Below are positions 17,709-27,244 of a DNA stretch of 46,454 bases, piece after piece. Position 1 is the stretch's first letter; each line of letters begins with the position of its first letter. This stretch comes from JBMOLK01 sp049325575 (lineage in GTDB: Bacteria > Bacillota > Clostridia > Acetivibrionales > Acetivibrionaceae), in contig JBMOLK010000265.1 of assembly GCA_049325575.1 (NCBI GenBank), forward strand, positions 1 through 46,454, read 5' to 3'. Under the pieces are notes generated by a model that was given only the letters and a program-made list of their open reading frames with translations, was not told the DNA's origin and did no database searches. A program made the position numbers and the translations under genes.

Positions 17709-19301
17709 ATGTCAAAGTGCTCTAAATCCTATATTTCACTTTTGTTATCATTCTTAATGATAATTTCACTGGCTGTTTTTGCAGCAGAATTAGGAATTTT
17801 AAAAGTTGAAGCGGAAGAGATCATTTATGGCGATGTTTCAGGTGATGGCATTGTCAACTCTACAGACTATACTATGATGAGAAGATACCAATTAAAGATT
17901 ATAGCATCATTTCCTGTACTCAACTGGCAAACTGTGGCTGATGTAAAGCCTGACGGAAAAATTGATTCAACAGATTATACGATTCTAAGAAGGTATATTC
18001 TTGGAATCATTGATTCCCTTCCTTATGGTGAATCTTCGGTAACACCTGCTCCTACAGTTATTTTACCGACAACTACACCACCAACCTCTACACCGACTGT
18101 ATTACAAGGAGATTTATTTGTAGCTCCTTACGGAGAAGATGGCAATCCTGGGACATTGGATAAACCCACAACTCTTGAATCAGCGATCACACGTATAACA
18201 CCAGGTAATACTATTTATATGCTTGGCGGCACGTATGAATATTCAACAGAGATAGTGATTGAACGCACAAACAGCGGGGTTTCAGGTAAGATGAAATCTA
18301 TCTTTGCCTATGGCTCGCAAAAACCGGTTCTTGACTTTTCTTCCCAGCCTTATATATCCAACGATGTTAACCAGAAGGGAATTAGATTAGTTGGTAGCTA
18401 TTGGCATATAAAAGGATTGGAGATAACAGGTTCAGCTGATAATGGTATGTATCTTTGCGGGCACTATAATCTAATTGAGCAGTGCGTGTTCCACCATAAC
18501 CGTGATACCGGCCTTCAAATCAGCCGTCACAGCGAGCAGGATACATACAAGGATTGGCCGTCCTACAACCTGGTCCTTAATTGTGATTCCTTTGAAAACG
18601 ATGACCCTGACAATCACGAGGATGCAGATGGCTTTGCCTGCAAGCTGACCAGCGGAGACGGCAATGTATTTCGGGGCTGTATTGCATATCATAACAATGA
18701 TGACGGATGGGACCTATATACCAAGCCTGCTACTGGCCCAATAGGTGAGGTGCTTATAGAAAACTGTATAGCTTATGAAAATGGGTATAGATCAAACGGC
18801 AGCGGTGGTATTAGCAGTACTCCCGGTGATGGTAACGGTTTTAAGCTTGGCGGTAGTGAAATGCCAGTTGACCATACAATCCGATACAGTATAGCTTTTA
18901 AAAACAGGGTCAAGGGCATTCACTACAACAGCAATTCAGGATCCATACTGGTAGAAAACTGCACAAGCTGGGATAACCATGGAGGAGGAAACTTTGTATT
19001 TTTAAGGGGTAATCATATATTTAAAAATAACTTATCATTTTATAACGTCGGAAAAAAAGACGAAATCTCTGGAACGGATGTAGAAGGAAGTAATTGCTGG
19101 TGGAATCATAATATTGGAAGCATAAGTGCAAAAGGCCTTGTAGTAAGCGAGGATGATTTTATAAGCCTTGCACCAACTATCAGTCGTAATGCTGATGGCA
19201 GCATCAATCTCGGCAATTTCCTTAAGTTATCTTCCAACAGTGACCTTATAGATGCAGGTACACCACAGGGTACAGACATTGGCGCTGTTGAATCAAACTA
19301 A
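17709..19301 (+). CDS. Secreted dockerin-bearing pectate lyase, family PL9 (cellulosomal)
   Basis: This extracellular enzyme of 530 residues should cleave polygalacturonate by beta-elimination. The order is: signal peptide (about 1-38), type I dockerin at the N-terminal side (about 41-107, two calcium loops GDVSGDGIVNSTDY and DVKPDGKIDSTDY), Thr/Pro linker (about 110-135), and a PL9 beta-helix (about 138-530). The family motifs DADGFACK, NNDDGWDL and NGFKLGG are visible; the Lys in NGFKLGG matches the proposed PL9 catalytic base. GGGGAGG precedes ATG 17709 by 6 bases. The dockerin indicates attachment to a cellulosome scaffoldin. It is first of three consecutive secreted pectate lyases. Confidence 0.92.
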   Translation: MSKCSKSYISLLLSFLMIISLAVFAAELGILKVEAEEIIYGDVSGDGIVNSTDYTMMRRYQLKIIASFPVLNWQTVADVKPDGKIDSTDYTILRRYILGIIDSLPYGESSVTPAPTVILPTTTPPTSTPTVLQGDLFVAPYGEDGNPGTLDKPTTLESAITRITPGNTIYMLGGTYEYSTEIVIERTNSGVSGKMKSIFAYGSQKPVLDFSSQPYISNDVNQKGIRLVGSYWHIKGLEITGSADNGMYLCGHYNLIEQCVFHHNRDTGLQISRHSEQDTYKDWPSYNLVLNCDSFENDDPDNHEDADGFACKLTSGDGNVFRGCIAYHNNDDGWDLYTKPATGPIGEVLIENCIAYENGYRSNGSGGISSTPGDGNGFKLGGSEMPVDHTIRYSIAFKNRVKGIHYNSNSGSILVENCTSWDNHGGGNFVFLRGNHIFKNNLSFYNVGKKDEISGTDVEGSNCWWNHNIGSISAKGLVVSEDDFISLAPTISRNADGSINLGNFLKLSSNSDLIDAGTPQGTDIGAVESN

Positions 19302-19367
19302 AAAAGCTGTGTTCATAGGATAAGTGTTGTATTAACATATGATATTAAAATTACGGGGGGCTAAATT

Positions 19368-20993
19368 ATGTTGATAAAAAGAATTTCTGTATTATTGCTT
19401 TTAGTGTGCCTGTTTTTTTCCATACCTGGTGTGTTCGACATGGCAGCTGGAGTAAATGCTGCCACATCACAAGAGCAGACGGGCTACGGTGATTTAAACG
19501 GAGACGGTAACATTAATTCAACGGATTATACTTTAATGAAGAGATATCTTCTTGGTATTATTAATTCGTTACCCGTTGAGAATTGGCTTATAATCGCCGA
19601 TTTGAACGGTGACAAAAGTATAAATTCGACTGACCTGACTTTGTTGAGAAGATATATACTGCATATAATAGATATTTTCCCGGTTCAGGTATCCAATCCT
19701 TCAACCCCTACACCTACAGGGATTGTTATGCCTACTCCCTCACCTACGCAAGAACCTGTACCAAACGCATTTTACGTTTCTCCACAAGGAGATGATTTAA
19801 ATCCGGGCACAAAGGATAAACCCTTTAAGACAGTTCATAAAGCGGTGCAAGCTGCACAGCCTGGTACTACAATTTATCTTAGGGGAGGAATTCATAGCTA
19901 CAATTCTACATGCAATCTGTCCCAATCAGGTACTTCGGCAGCTAGAATAAGCATTCTGGCGTATCCCGGAGAAAAGCCGGTTCTGGATTTTTCAACCCAG
20001 CCTTACGGGGCTGCCAACAGGGCTTTTAATCTAACGGGTAACTACTGGTATATAAAAGGATTGGAAATTTGTTATGCAGGAGATAACGGTATAAAGCTGG
20101 AAGGCAGCTACAACATTATTGAGAACTGTGTTTTCCATCATAACGGTGATTCAGGTATACAGCTCGGATTTGGACACACAACCAATAACCCCGATGGAAC
20201 TCTTTGTTCATACAACCAAATCATAAATTGTGATTCCTACTTAAACTTTGATTTCGATAATGCAGGCAGCGATGCAGATGGTTTTGCATGCAAGATGCAT
20301 AACGGGAAGGGAAATAAATTTATCGGCTGTCGAGCGTGGAGAAATTCAGATGACGGATGGGACCTCTTTGAGACAGATTGGCCGGTTGAAATAATAAATT
20401 GCTGGACATGGCATAATGGCGATAAGGCAGACTTTGATGCTATTTATATACAGAAGATGGGTAAGCCTATGAGCTCTTTTCAAGGTAATGGAAACGGATT
20501 CAAGCTGGGTGGTAACGGTTCGGGTGGTTCCTCAAAAGGAACGCATATAGTAAAAAACTGCGTTGCATTTGACAACTACTTCAGATCAAGAAAGGGATTT
20601 GATCAAAATAGCCATAAAGGCGGAGTCAAGATTTATAATTGTGTATCTTTCGGAAACGGATATAACTATATGTTTGAGGATAACCCGGAATCGGGTGCGG
20701 TCAATGAATTTAAAAACAATGTATCCTTTGCTTGCAGAGGTTCTCTCGATCATGAATTTGCATCAGGATCCGTCCAGCAAAACAACAGTTGGAATCTTCC
20801 AGTTACAGCGGATACAGCCGATTTTGTCAGCTTAAGTGAAGAAATGGCTAAAGAGCCAAGAAATGCAGATGGCAGTTTGCCTGACAATGGTTTTTCCAGA
20901 TTGACGGGAGGAAGTGATTTGATAGACAAGGGAGTAGATGTTGGGCTTCCATACAAAGGTTCAGCTCCTGATTTAGGCGCTTTTGAATACTAA
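19368..20993 (+). CDS. Secreted dockerin-bearing pectate lyase, family PL9 (second paralogue)
   Basis: This is a paralogue of the preceding protein with the same layout in 541 residues: signal peptide (about 1-32), dockerin (41-107, GDLNGDGNINSTDY and DLNGDKSINSTDL), Pro/Thr linker, and PL9 beta-helix (about 135-541). It is closer to the canonical PelL-type PL9 than its neighbour, with NSDDGWDLF, GNGNGFKLGG and KGFDQN. The two enzymes diverge clearly in the catalytic region, so this is an old duplication rather than a recent one. GGGGGG lies 8 bases before ATG 19368, 66 bases after the previous stop. Products would be unsaturated oligogalacturonides taken up by the ABC transporter encoded at the left. 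Confidence 0.93.
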   Translation: MLIKRISVLLLLVCLFFSIPGVFDMAAGVNAATSQEQTGYGDLNGDGNINSTDYTLMKRYLLGIINSLPVENWLIIADLNGDKSINSTDLTLLRRYILHIIDIFPVQVSNPSTPTPTGIVMPTPSPTQEPVPNAFYVSPQGDDLNPGTKDKPFKTVHKAVQAAQPGTTIYLRGGIHSYNSTCNLSQSGTSAARISILAYPGEKPVLDFSTQPYGAANRAFNLTGNYWYIKGLEICYAGDNGIKLEGSYNIIENCVFHHNGDSGIQLGFGHTTNNPDGTLCSYNQIINCDSYLNFDFDNAGSDADGFACKMHNGKGNKFIGCRAWRNSDDGWDLFETDWPVEIINCWTWHNGDKADFDAIYIQKMGKPMSSFQGNGNGFKLGGNGSGGSSKGTHIVKNCVAFDNYFRSRKGFDQNSHKGGVKIYNCVSFGNGYNYMFEDNPESGAVNEFKNNVSFACRGSLDHEFASGSVQQNNSWNLPVTADTADFVSLSEEMAKEPRNADGSLPDNGFSRLTGGSDLIDKGVDVGLPYKGSAPDLGAFEY

Positions 20994-21033
20994 TTTTACC
21001 TAACCTGAAATTATAATGTAAAGGAGGGAAATA

Positions 21034-21090
21034 ATGAATACTATACGTTCACCTGTGTACCCTACAGGGAAAAAGCTATTTGCAAGATGA
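21034..21090 (+). CDS. Small open reading frame (18 residues) with a strong ribosome binding site
   Basis: ATG 21034 is preceded by AAAGGAGGG at ideal spacing. The frame encodes MNTIRSPVYPTGKKLFAR and stops at TGA 21088. It lies between the second PL9 gene and the PL1/PL3 gene. I do not recognise the peptide. It may be a leader peptide, a remnant of a deleted gene, or an untranslated coincidence. Confidence 0.35.
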   Translation: MNTIRSPVYPTGKKLFAR

Positions 21091-21134
21091 AAGAATGAAA
21101 GTGCCAGGTATAAAACTATTAGGGAGGTATTTGT

Positions 21135-23957
21135 ATGTTTAGAAAGTTTTCCATTAGTATTTCATATTTACTGGTAGTATCAATGCTTTTTTCCATGTTT
21201 GTTTTTACTACTACGTCAGCAGCTGCAGCAACCACAGAGAATATGTTTGAAATGATTGGTTTTGCAACAATGAACGGTGGAACTACCGGAGGTACTGGCG
21301 GCAGAGAGGTAACAGCTACAAGCTTATCACAGATCAATGATTTGATGAGCGAGAAAAGGGATGATACTTCTCCGCTCATCATCAAGATTGACGGAAAGAT
21401 CACAGGAACAGGAACAATAGCAGTTAAAGAAGTTCAGAATGTTACTTTCCTTGGTGTGGGAGACAAAGGTGAATTGGAGGGTATCGGTATCAATGTGCAA
21501 AGATCCAGCAATATCATCATCCGCAATTTAAAGATTCACCATACAAAAGCACCAGTAGATTGTATTGGCATTGACAGTAGTAAGAATATATGGGTTGATC
21601 ACTGCGAGCTTTATAACATGATTGGCGATTGCAATGGTGATGGAGTAGTTGATACCAAAGGAGATATTTCAGGTGGAGATGTTGATTGGTATGATGGACT
21701 TCTTGATGTAAAGAAATCAAGCGAATATATCACAATATCCTGGAACTACTTCCATGACTCGTTTAAAACATGTCTGGTGGGATCATCGGATAGTGATAAC
21801 TATGATAGAAAAATTACATTTCATCATAACATGTTTAAAAACTGTGATGAGCGCTTGCCAAGCTACAGGTTCGGAACGGGACACATATTCAACAACTATA
21901 GTGTAGATATTTTGGGTAGTGGTGTTAACTCCAGAATGGGAGCAAAATTACGAATTGAAAACAATGTATTTGAAAATGTTGGATCCGGGGAAGTTGACGA
22001 AAATACCGGATATGCTGCAGGACCCATTGGCGCATATTATAGTGATGAACCAGGTTTTTGGGATGTTAAGGATAACCAGTTCATCAATTGTAAGGGAAAT
22101 CAGCCTACAGAGTCAACATGCAGCTTTACTCCACCCTATGACTATTCAAAAGTGCTTCATCCTGTTGGACAGGTAAGATCAATAGTTATGCAAAATGCAG
22201 GTGTAGGTAAAATAGGTGACGGCCCAATAATCACACTGCCTACAACAACGCCTCAAACTTCGTTGAATTACGGTGATCTTAATGGTGATGGAAATGTAAA
22301 TTCAACTGACTATGTAATCCTAAAGAGACATGTAATCAAGCACACTATTCTATCTCCAGAACAATTGGAAGCAGCAGACCTGAATCTTGACGGACAGGTT
22401 AACTCCACAGATTGTACCATATTGAAGAGATTTATTATACGTAAGATTGATTCATTACCATACGGTGTTAATACACCAACACCAACAGCAACCATTAAGC
22501 CAACACCAACAGCTACAATCAAACCAACGCCAACAGCAACCATCAAGCCGACACCTACACCTTCACCGACTGTTACTGTGACAGGAGATCCAAACAGTGC
22601 AGTGCCCAATTATATGCCTTCAGATCCTAAGTTGGCAGATCTCTGGAAGGAATATCTGGCAGAAGAGATAGGGCCTATGACAGTTGGAACAGGCGGCAAC
22701 GGCGGGACAAAGACCATAAGACAGACTATTTTAGTCAAGTCGGGTACAACCTATGACGGTAAAGGTGAAAGAATCACTGCAGAGGGTATTGGAGACGGAA
22801 GTCAGTCCGAAAACCAGAAACCGTTTTTCCTTCTTGAGCCAGGAGCCAACTTAAAGAATGTAACATTTACTGCTCCAGGAGTTGAAGGGGTACACATGAT
22901 GGGCGATAATGTGCTTGAAAATGTAGTTTGGGAGGATGTAGGAGAGGATGCGGCTTCGGTGCGCAGCTATTTCCCTGGTGGGAAAATAACCATAATCGGT
23001 GGTTCAGCTGCTCATGCATCTGATAAAATGTTTCAGTTTAACATATCCTGTGATGTTACCATAAAGAACTTTGAAGCTTGGGACATGGGTAAGCTTATAC
23101 GTCAGAACGGCGGAACTACCTTCCCTATGACAATAACTCTTGAAAATGTTACGGCAAATGGCTTTAAGTCTGCTATTGTACAAAGCGACAGTCCAAGCTG
23201 TATAGTTTACTACAAAAACCTAATATCTGACGGTGATCCCGAGGATTGGTTCAGAGGCAGCCTAAAGGCAATTCCATTGGGAGATACAGTTACACCTTCA
23301 CCAACACCAACAGCAACAATAAAGCCTACAGCAACAGTTAAGCCTACACCTATGCCGTCATCATCACCATCAAATGGCGGTACACAAGTTGTTGATAGTA
23401 CCATTGTAGTGAAAGCAGGTCAGACCTTTGACGGTCAGGGTAAAAGATTTATTGCAAACAAGGATACGCTGGGCGACGGCAGTCAAAAAGAAGGTCAGAA
23501 GCCTGTATTCAAACTGGAGAAGGGTGCAAAGCTTAAAAATGTTATACTTGGTGCACCTGCAGCCGATGGTGTACACTGCTATGGAGATAATGTTGTTGAG
23601 AATGTGGTTTGGGAAGATATAGGTGAAGATGCTTTGACAGTTAAGGAATCCGGTACTGTTGAAATCATTGGCGGATCGGCAAAAGATGGAGAAGATAAAT
23701 GCTTCCAGATCAATGCAGCATGTACCTTCAAGGTAACCAACTTTACTTGCAGCAATGTGGGTAAATTAATCCGTCAAAACGGGGGAACAACATTCAAAGT
23801 AACAATATACCTGGACAACGTTACAGTTAATGGTGCAGATGAATGTGTTGTCCGTACAGACAGTGAAACTACTGAATTATATTACAGGAATTGTACATTT
23901 ACAAACGTCCCCAAACTCTGGGTGTTCCCGTCACAATCACAGATTCACCCCCAGTAA
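21135..23957 (+). CDS. Multimodular secreted pectate lyase: PL1 - dockerin - PL3 - PL3
   Basis: This cellulosomal enzyme has 940 residues and three lyase modules. The order is: signal peptide (about 1-33); PL1 (about 35-360, with IWVDHCEL, DGLLDVKK and the RLPSYRFG region); dockerin (380-444, GDLNGDGNVNSTDY and DLNLDGQVNSTDC); a repeated PTPTATIK linker; PL3 copy 1 (about 526-706); a Pro/Thr linker; and PL3 copy 2 (about 752-940). Both PL3 copies keep WEDxGEDA, the Lys in DK(M/C)FQ and GKLIRQNGG. Copy 1 has SVR where copy 2 has TVK. The PL1 domain carries a calcium-loop-like insert at about 164-187. PL1 and PL3 prefer low-ester pectate, so the enzyme combines several product patterns in one chain. 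ATG 21135 follows AGGGAGG. Confidence 0.94.
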   Translation: MFRKFSISISYLLVVSMLFSMFVFTTTSAAAATTENMFEMIGFATMNGGTTGGTGGREVTATSLSQINDLMSEKRDDTSPLIIKIDGKITGTGTIAVKEVQNVTFLGVGDKGELEGIGINVQRSSNIIIRNLKIHHTKAPVDCIGIDSSKNIWVDHCELYNMIGDCNGDGVVDTKGDISGGDVDWYDGLLDVKKSSEYITISWNYFHDSFKTCLVGSSDSDNYDRKITFHHNMFKNCDERLPSYRFGTGHIFNNYSVDILGSGVNSRMGAKLRIENNVFENVGSGEVDENTGYAAGPIGAYYSDEPGFWDVKDNQFINCKGNQPTESTCSFTPPYDYSKVLHPVGQVRSIVMQNAGVGKIGDGPIITLPTTTPQTSLNYGDLNGDGNVNSTDYVILKRHVIKHTILSPEQLEAADLNLDGQVNSTDCTILKRFIIRKIDSLPYGVNTPTPTATIKPTPTATIKPTPTATIKPTPTPSPTVTVTGDPNSAVPNYMPSDPKLADLWKEYLAEEIGPMTVGTGGNGGTKTIRQTILVKSGTTYDGKGERITAEGIGDGSQSENQKPFFLLEPGANLKNVTFTAPGVEGVHMMGDNVLENVVWEDVGEDAASVRSYFPGGKITIIGGSAAHASDKMFQFNISCDVTIKNFEAWDMGKLIRQNGGTTFPMTITLENVTANGFKSAIVQSDSPSCIVYYKNLISDGDPEDWFRGSLKAIPLGDTVTPSPTPTATIKPTATVKPTPMPSSSPSNGGTQVVDSTIVVKAGQTFDGQGKRFIANKDTLGDGSQKEGQKPVFKLEKGAKLKNVILGAPAADGVHCYGDNVVENVVWEDIGEDALTVKESGTVEIIGGSAKDGEDKCFQINAACTFKVTNFTCSNVGKLIRQNGGTTFKVTIYLDNVTVNGADECVVRTDSETTELYYRNCTFTNVPKLWVFPSQSQIHPQ

Positions 23958-24008
23958 CAGGGTTAATGCAGAGATTTTGTAGAGAATAGTATACACTAAA
24001 TGATAAAG

Positions 24009-24051
24009 GTCAATGTCAGCCTGGATGGTAATAAAAACTATCCGGGTTGAC
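24009..24051 (+). terminator. Possible terminator or hairpin after the pectate lyase cluster
   Basis: GTCAA (24009-24013) pairs with TTGAC, and CCTGGAT (24020-24026) pairs with ATCCGGG (24040-24046). There is an asymmetric bulge between the two stems and only a short T run (TTT) after them. It is plausible but not a textbook terminator. Confidence 0.3.
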
Positions 24052-24195
24052 TTTAAGCTGCTTTAAGCGAAAGCACTGGAATACTTTATATGCAAATTGT
24101 ATAATTATATGAAGCGTACTACTCCAGTAAATTCTGGTTATTACTAAATAGCTTGATCTCTAATAGTGGAGGTTTGTGTATAAGGAGGCTTCATA

Positions 24196-25734
24196 ATGGA
24201 AGAGTGCATAAGGATTTTAAGCGGCTTAGGCACGACAGCTGAAGATGCAGAAAATATAAAGGGGTTGGCAAGGGCCGGTTTTGACAAATATAATGTATAT
24301 CCTGAATCCGTTCAACGGATAGAGGAATCTATAATATATATGGCAATGTCAAAGGGAGAAAAAGTTCTTGTAGTCTATGGAGACGGTGGTCTATATCAAG
24401 AGCTTTCGGGAGAAGAAATAGACCTTGGAAACAACAAGGTAAAGATATGCTGCCTTAGCATTGATAACAGCAGGGTAATAAGAAAAGCTATTCCTTTTAC
24501 AAACCCTGTCAGCCATAGAGGAATGCCAGTTACAATTGGATTGGGTGACAGGCTTGGTATTGCTTCTCCGGGCCATATACGGGCCATCAGGAGGTATAAC
24601 TTGTTCCCGGTTCTAGCCCAGCAGTCAATACGTGAGTTGACCCTTACAGGCAGAACGTACGAAGATGTATTGGCAGCGGCATCCTGGGCTGTTTTACAAG
24701 AAGGGTATACTTCGGGTTTCGGAGCAGACGGCGACCACCTGAAGACGCCGCAGGAAGTAAAAATGGCTCTTGAATGTGGTTTTACCATGATAACCCTGGA
24801 CTGCTCGGACTATATAGATAACAGTATTGCTGCATTGGAACAGCCTTATATAGACAAACTATATTCCAGTATCCCGGCAATTGAAAAAAGTCGTCTTGAA
24901 GCTAAATATCTAAATAGGGAATTTAAGCTTGACAAGGGTTTTATTATAAAGTTTTCCGAATCAGAGTTTAAAAGGACAGTGCTTATTTATTACAAGACAA
25001 TTAGTTATATTAAAAGTATTTATAATGAGATCATAAAAAGTTATGAAAAAACTGTAGACTTTGAAATATCCATAGACGAAACACTTACACCGACAACGCC
25101 CGAATCACACTATTTTACTGCATCCGAACTTAAAGATGAGGGTGTTGAGGTAACAAGCCTTGCACCCAGATTCTGCGGTGAGTTCCAAAAAGGTATAGAC
25201 TACAGGGGCGACAAACAGCAGTTTTCAATTGAGTTTGAGTTACATGCCGAAATTGCCAGGAAATTTGGATATAAAATCAGTATACACTCAGGAAGTGACA
25301 AATTTGGTATTTTTCCTATTGTGGGTGAGAAAACCGGTAGGGTTTTTCACCTGAAAACTGCAGGGACCAGCTGGCTTGAGGCAGTCAGGGTTATAGCACA
25401 ATACAAGCCTAACTTATACAGGAGAATGCACAGTATTGCTTTGACCAGGCTTGAAGATGCTAAAAAGTACTATCATATAAGTACTGATGCTGCTAAAATT
25501 CCCGGTATTGATACTATTAAAGATGAAGACCTTCCGGGCCTTATGGATAATGACGAGTGCAGACAGCTGCTCCATATAACTTATGGGTTCATATTGGCGG
25601 ATAAGAAAGCCGTTGGTAGAAATGGCTTAAGGGATGAGTTGTATGAATTTTTAAATAGTTTTGAGAATGAGTATTATAATGCTCTGGAGAAGCACATAGG
25701 AAAGCATCTGGACCTGCTTGGGTTAAGAAAATAA
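24196..25734 (+). CDS. uxaE: Tagaturonate/fructuronate epimerase
   Basis: This enzyme interconverts D-tagaturonate and D-fructuronate. The 512-residue length and motifs such as SGFGADGDHLKTP, TLDCSDYIDN, SLAPRFCGEFQKG and ISIHSGSDKFGIFP fit the UxaE family. AAGGAGG lies 7 bases before ATG 24196. It is followed 35 bases later by uxaC, so the two form an operon. With uxaC and the single uxaB/uxaA branch it would let glucuronate-derived fructuronate be converted to tagaturonate and altronate. No uxuA or uxuB gene is visible in the window, which supports this role but does not prove it. Confidence 0.85.
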   Translation: MEECIRILSGLGTTAEDAENIKGLARAGFDKYNVYPESVQRIEESIIYMAMSKGEKVLVVYGDGGLYQELSGEEIDLGNNKVKICCLSIDNSRVIRKAIPFTNPVSHRGMPVTIGLGDRLGIASPGHIRAIRRYNLFPVLAQQSIRELTLTGRTYEDVLAAASWAVLQEGYTSGFGADGDHLKTPQEVKMALECGFTMITLDCSDYIDNSIAALEQPYIDKLYSSIPAIEKSRLEAKYLNREFKLDKGFIIKFSESEFKRTVLIYYKTISYIKSIYNEIIKSYEKTVDFEISIDETLTPTTPESHYFTASELKDEGVEVTSLAPRFCGEFQKGIDYRGDKQQFSIEFELHAEIARKFGYKISIHSGSDKFGIFPIVGEKTGRVFHLKTAGTSWLEAVRVIAQYKPNLYRRMHSIALTRLEDAKKYYHISTDAAKIPGIDTIKDEDLPGLMDNDECRQLLHITYGFILADKKAVGRNGLRDELYEFLNSFENEYYNALEKHIGKHLDLLGLRK

Positions 25735-25769
25735 GTAATGGCGATTCTAATAAAAATAGGAGGTAGAAA

Positions 25770-27176
25770 ATGAAGCCTTTTATGGATGAGAACTTCTTAC
25801 TTCAAAATCAAACAGCTCTAAAGATATATCACGAGTATGCAAAAGATATGCCTATTTATGATTACCACTGCCACCTAAACCCAAAAGAAATTGCACAAAA
25901 CAAGAGATATAGAAATATAACCGAATTGTGGCTTGGGGGTGACCACTATAAGTGGAGAGCTATTAGAAGCAACGGCATAGACGAAAAATATATCACAGGG
26001 GAAGCCGATGATAAGGAAAAATTTATGAAGTGGGCTAAGACAATGCAGTATTGTATCGGAAATCCGCTGTACCATTGGACTCACCTTGAACTTAAAAGGT
26101 ATTTTGGGATTGATGAAATATTATCGTCCAAAACTGCAGAAAGTATTTGGGAAAAGTGCAATGACATGCTTCAAAGTGACGATTTTACTGCAAGAGGACT
26201 AATTTTGCGTTCCAATGTAAGGGTTATCTGCACTACTGATGATCCACTGGACTCATTGGAGTATCATAAGGCTATTGTAAAGGATACCGGATTTGGTGTA
26301 AAGGTCCTGCCGGCCTTTCGACCTGACAAAAGCTTCAATATAGATAAAGAAGGGTTTGCAGATTGGATATCCAGCCTGGGAAGCATTGTCGGGTACCGGA
26401 TAGAATGCTTTGATGATTTAAAGAACGCCCTATCATCAAGACTGGAATATTTTCACAAATTGGGCTGCAGAATTTCGGACCACGCTTTAGACCCCATTGT
26501 GTACAGGGAAGGATCGGAGGAAGAGGCTTCGGTTGTTCTTGGGAAAGCTTTGATGGGGCAGGCCTTATCTATTGATGAGATTGAAAAATACAAAACCCAC
26601 GTAATGATATTCCTTGGAAGAAAGTATGCAAGACTTGGCTGGACCATGCAGCTTCACCTGGGAACCATGCGGAATAATAACAGCAGAATGATGAGACTTT
26701 TAGGACCCGATACCGGGTTTGATGCTATAGGTGATTGGAATTTTGCAAAGCCCCTGTCAAGATTCCTTGATAGACTGGATGAGACTGATGAACTTCCAAA
26801 AACAATACTATACAGCTTAAATCCACGGGATAATGAGGTTTTGGGTACCATCATCGGATGCTTTCAGGGTGGAGGAATCCCAGGCAAGATTCAGTTTGGT
26901 TCTGCCTGGTGGTTCAATGATCAGAAGGACGGAATGGAAAGGCAGCTAACCGCCCTTGCCAATCTTGGGCTTCTTGGAAGGTTTGTGGGAATGCTGACAG
27001 ACTCCAGGAGCTTTCTTTCATACACCAGGCATGAATACTTCAGGAGAATCCTTTGTAATCTCATTGGTACGTGGGTGGAAAACGGTGAAGCTCCAAATGA
27101 TATGGATATCATTGGAGGAATAATTAAAGATATTTGTTTTTATAATGCAAAAGAGTATTTTGGGATTGATATATAG
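25770..27176 (+). CDS. uxaC: Glucuronate/galacturonate isomerase (uronate isomerase)
   Basis: This enzyme isomerises D-galacturonate to D-tagaturonate and D-glucuronate to D-fructuronate, the entry step of the uronate pathway. The protein has 468 residues, the usual family length. The metal-binding IYDYHCHLNPKEIA (about 31-44) near the N-terminus is the family hallmark, with LHLGTMRNNN and GSAWWFNDQKDG later. AGGAGGT lies 7 bases before ATG 25770. It is separated from the uxaB operon by the pectate lyase genes, but its product is the direct substrate of UxaB and UxaE. A good terminator follows. Confidence 0.96.
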   Translation: MKPFMDENFLLQNQTALKIYHEYAKDMPIYDYHCHLNPKEIAQNKRYRNITELWLGGDHYKWRAIRSNGIDEKYITGEADDKEKFMKWAKTMQYCIGNPLYHWTHLELKRYFGIDEILSSKTAESIWEKCNDMLQSDDFTARGLILRSNVRVICTTDDPLDSLEYHKAIVKDTGFGVKVLPAFRPDKSFNIDKEGFADWISSLGSIVGYRIECFDDLKNALSSRLEYFHKLGCRISDHALDPIVYREGSEEEASVVLGKALMGQALSIDEIEKYKTHVMIFLGRKYARLGWTMQLHLGTMRNNNSRMMRLLGPDTGFDAIGDWNFAKPLSRFLDRLDETDELPKTILYSLNPRDNEVLGTIIGCFQGGGIPGKIQFGSAWWFNDQKDGMERQLTALANLGLLGRFVGMLTDSRSFLSYTRHEYFRRILCNLIGTWVENGEAPNDMDIIGGIIKDICFYNAKEYFGIDI

Positions 27177-27214
27177 TAGATGAATTTACATAATCATAGA
27201 ATTATAATAAAAGT

Positions 27215-27244
27215 GGACTGTATGATGCGTATACAGTCCTTTTT
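27215..27244 (+). terminator. Rho-independent terminator after uxaC
   Basis: GGACTGTA and TACAGTCC form a perfect 8-bp stem around a 9-base loop, followed by TTTTT. It closes the uxaE-uxaC operon. Confidence 0.85.
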
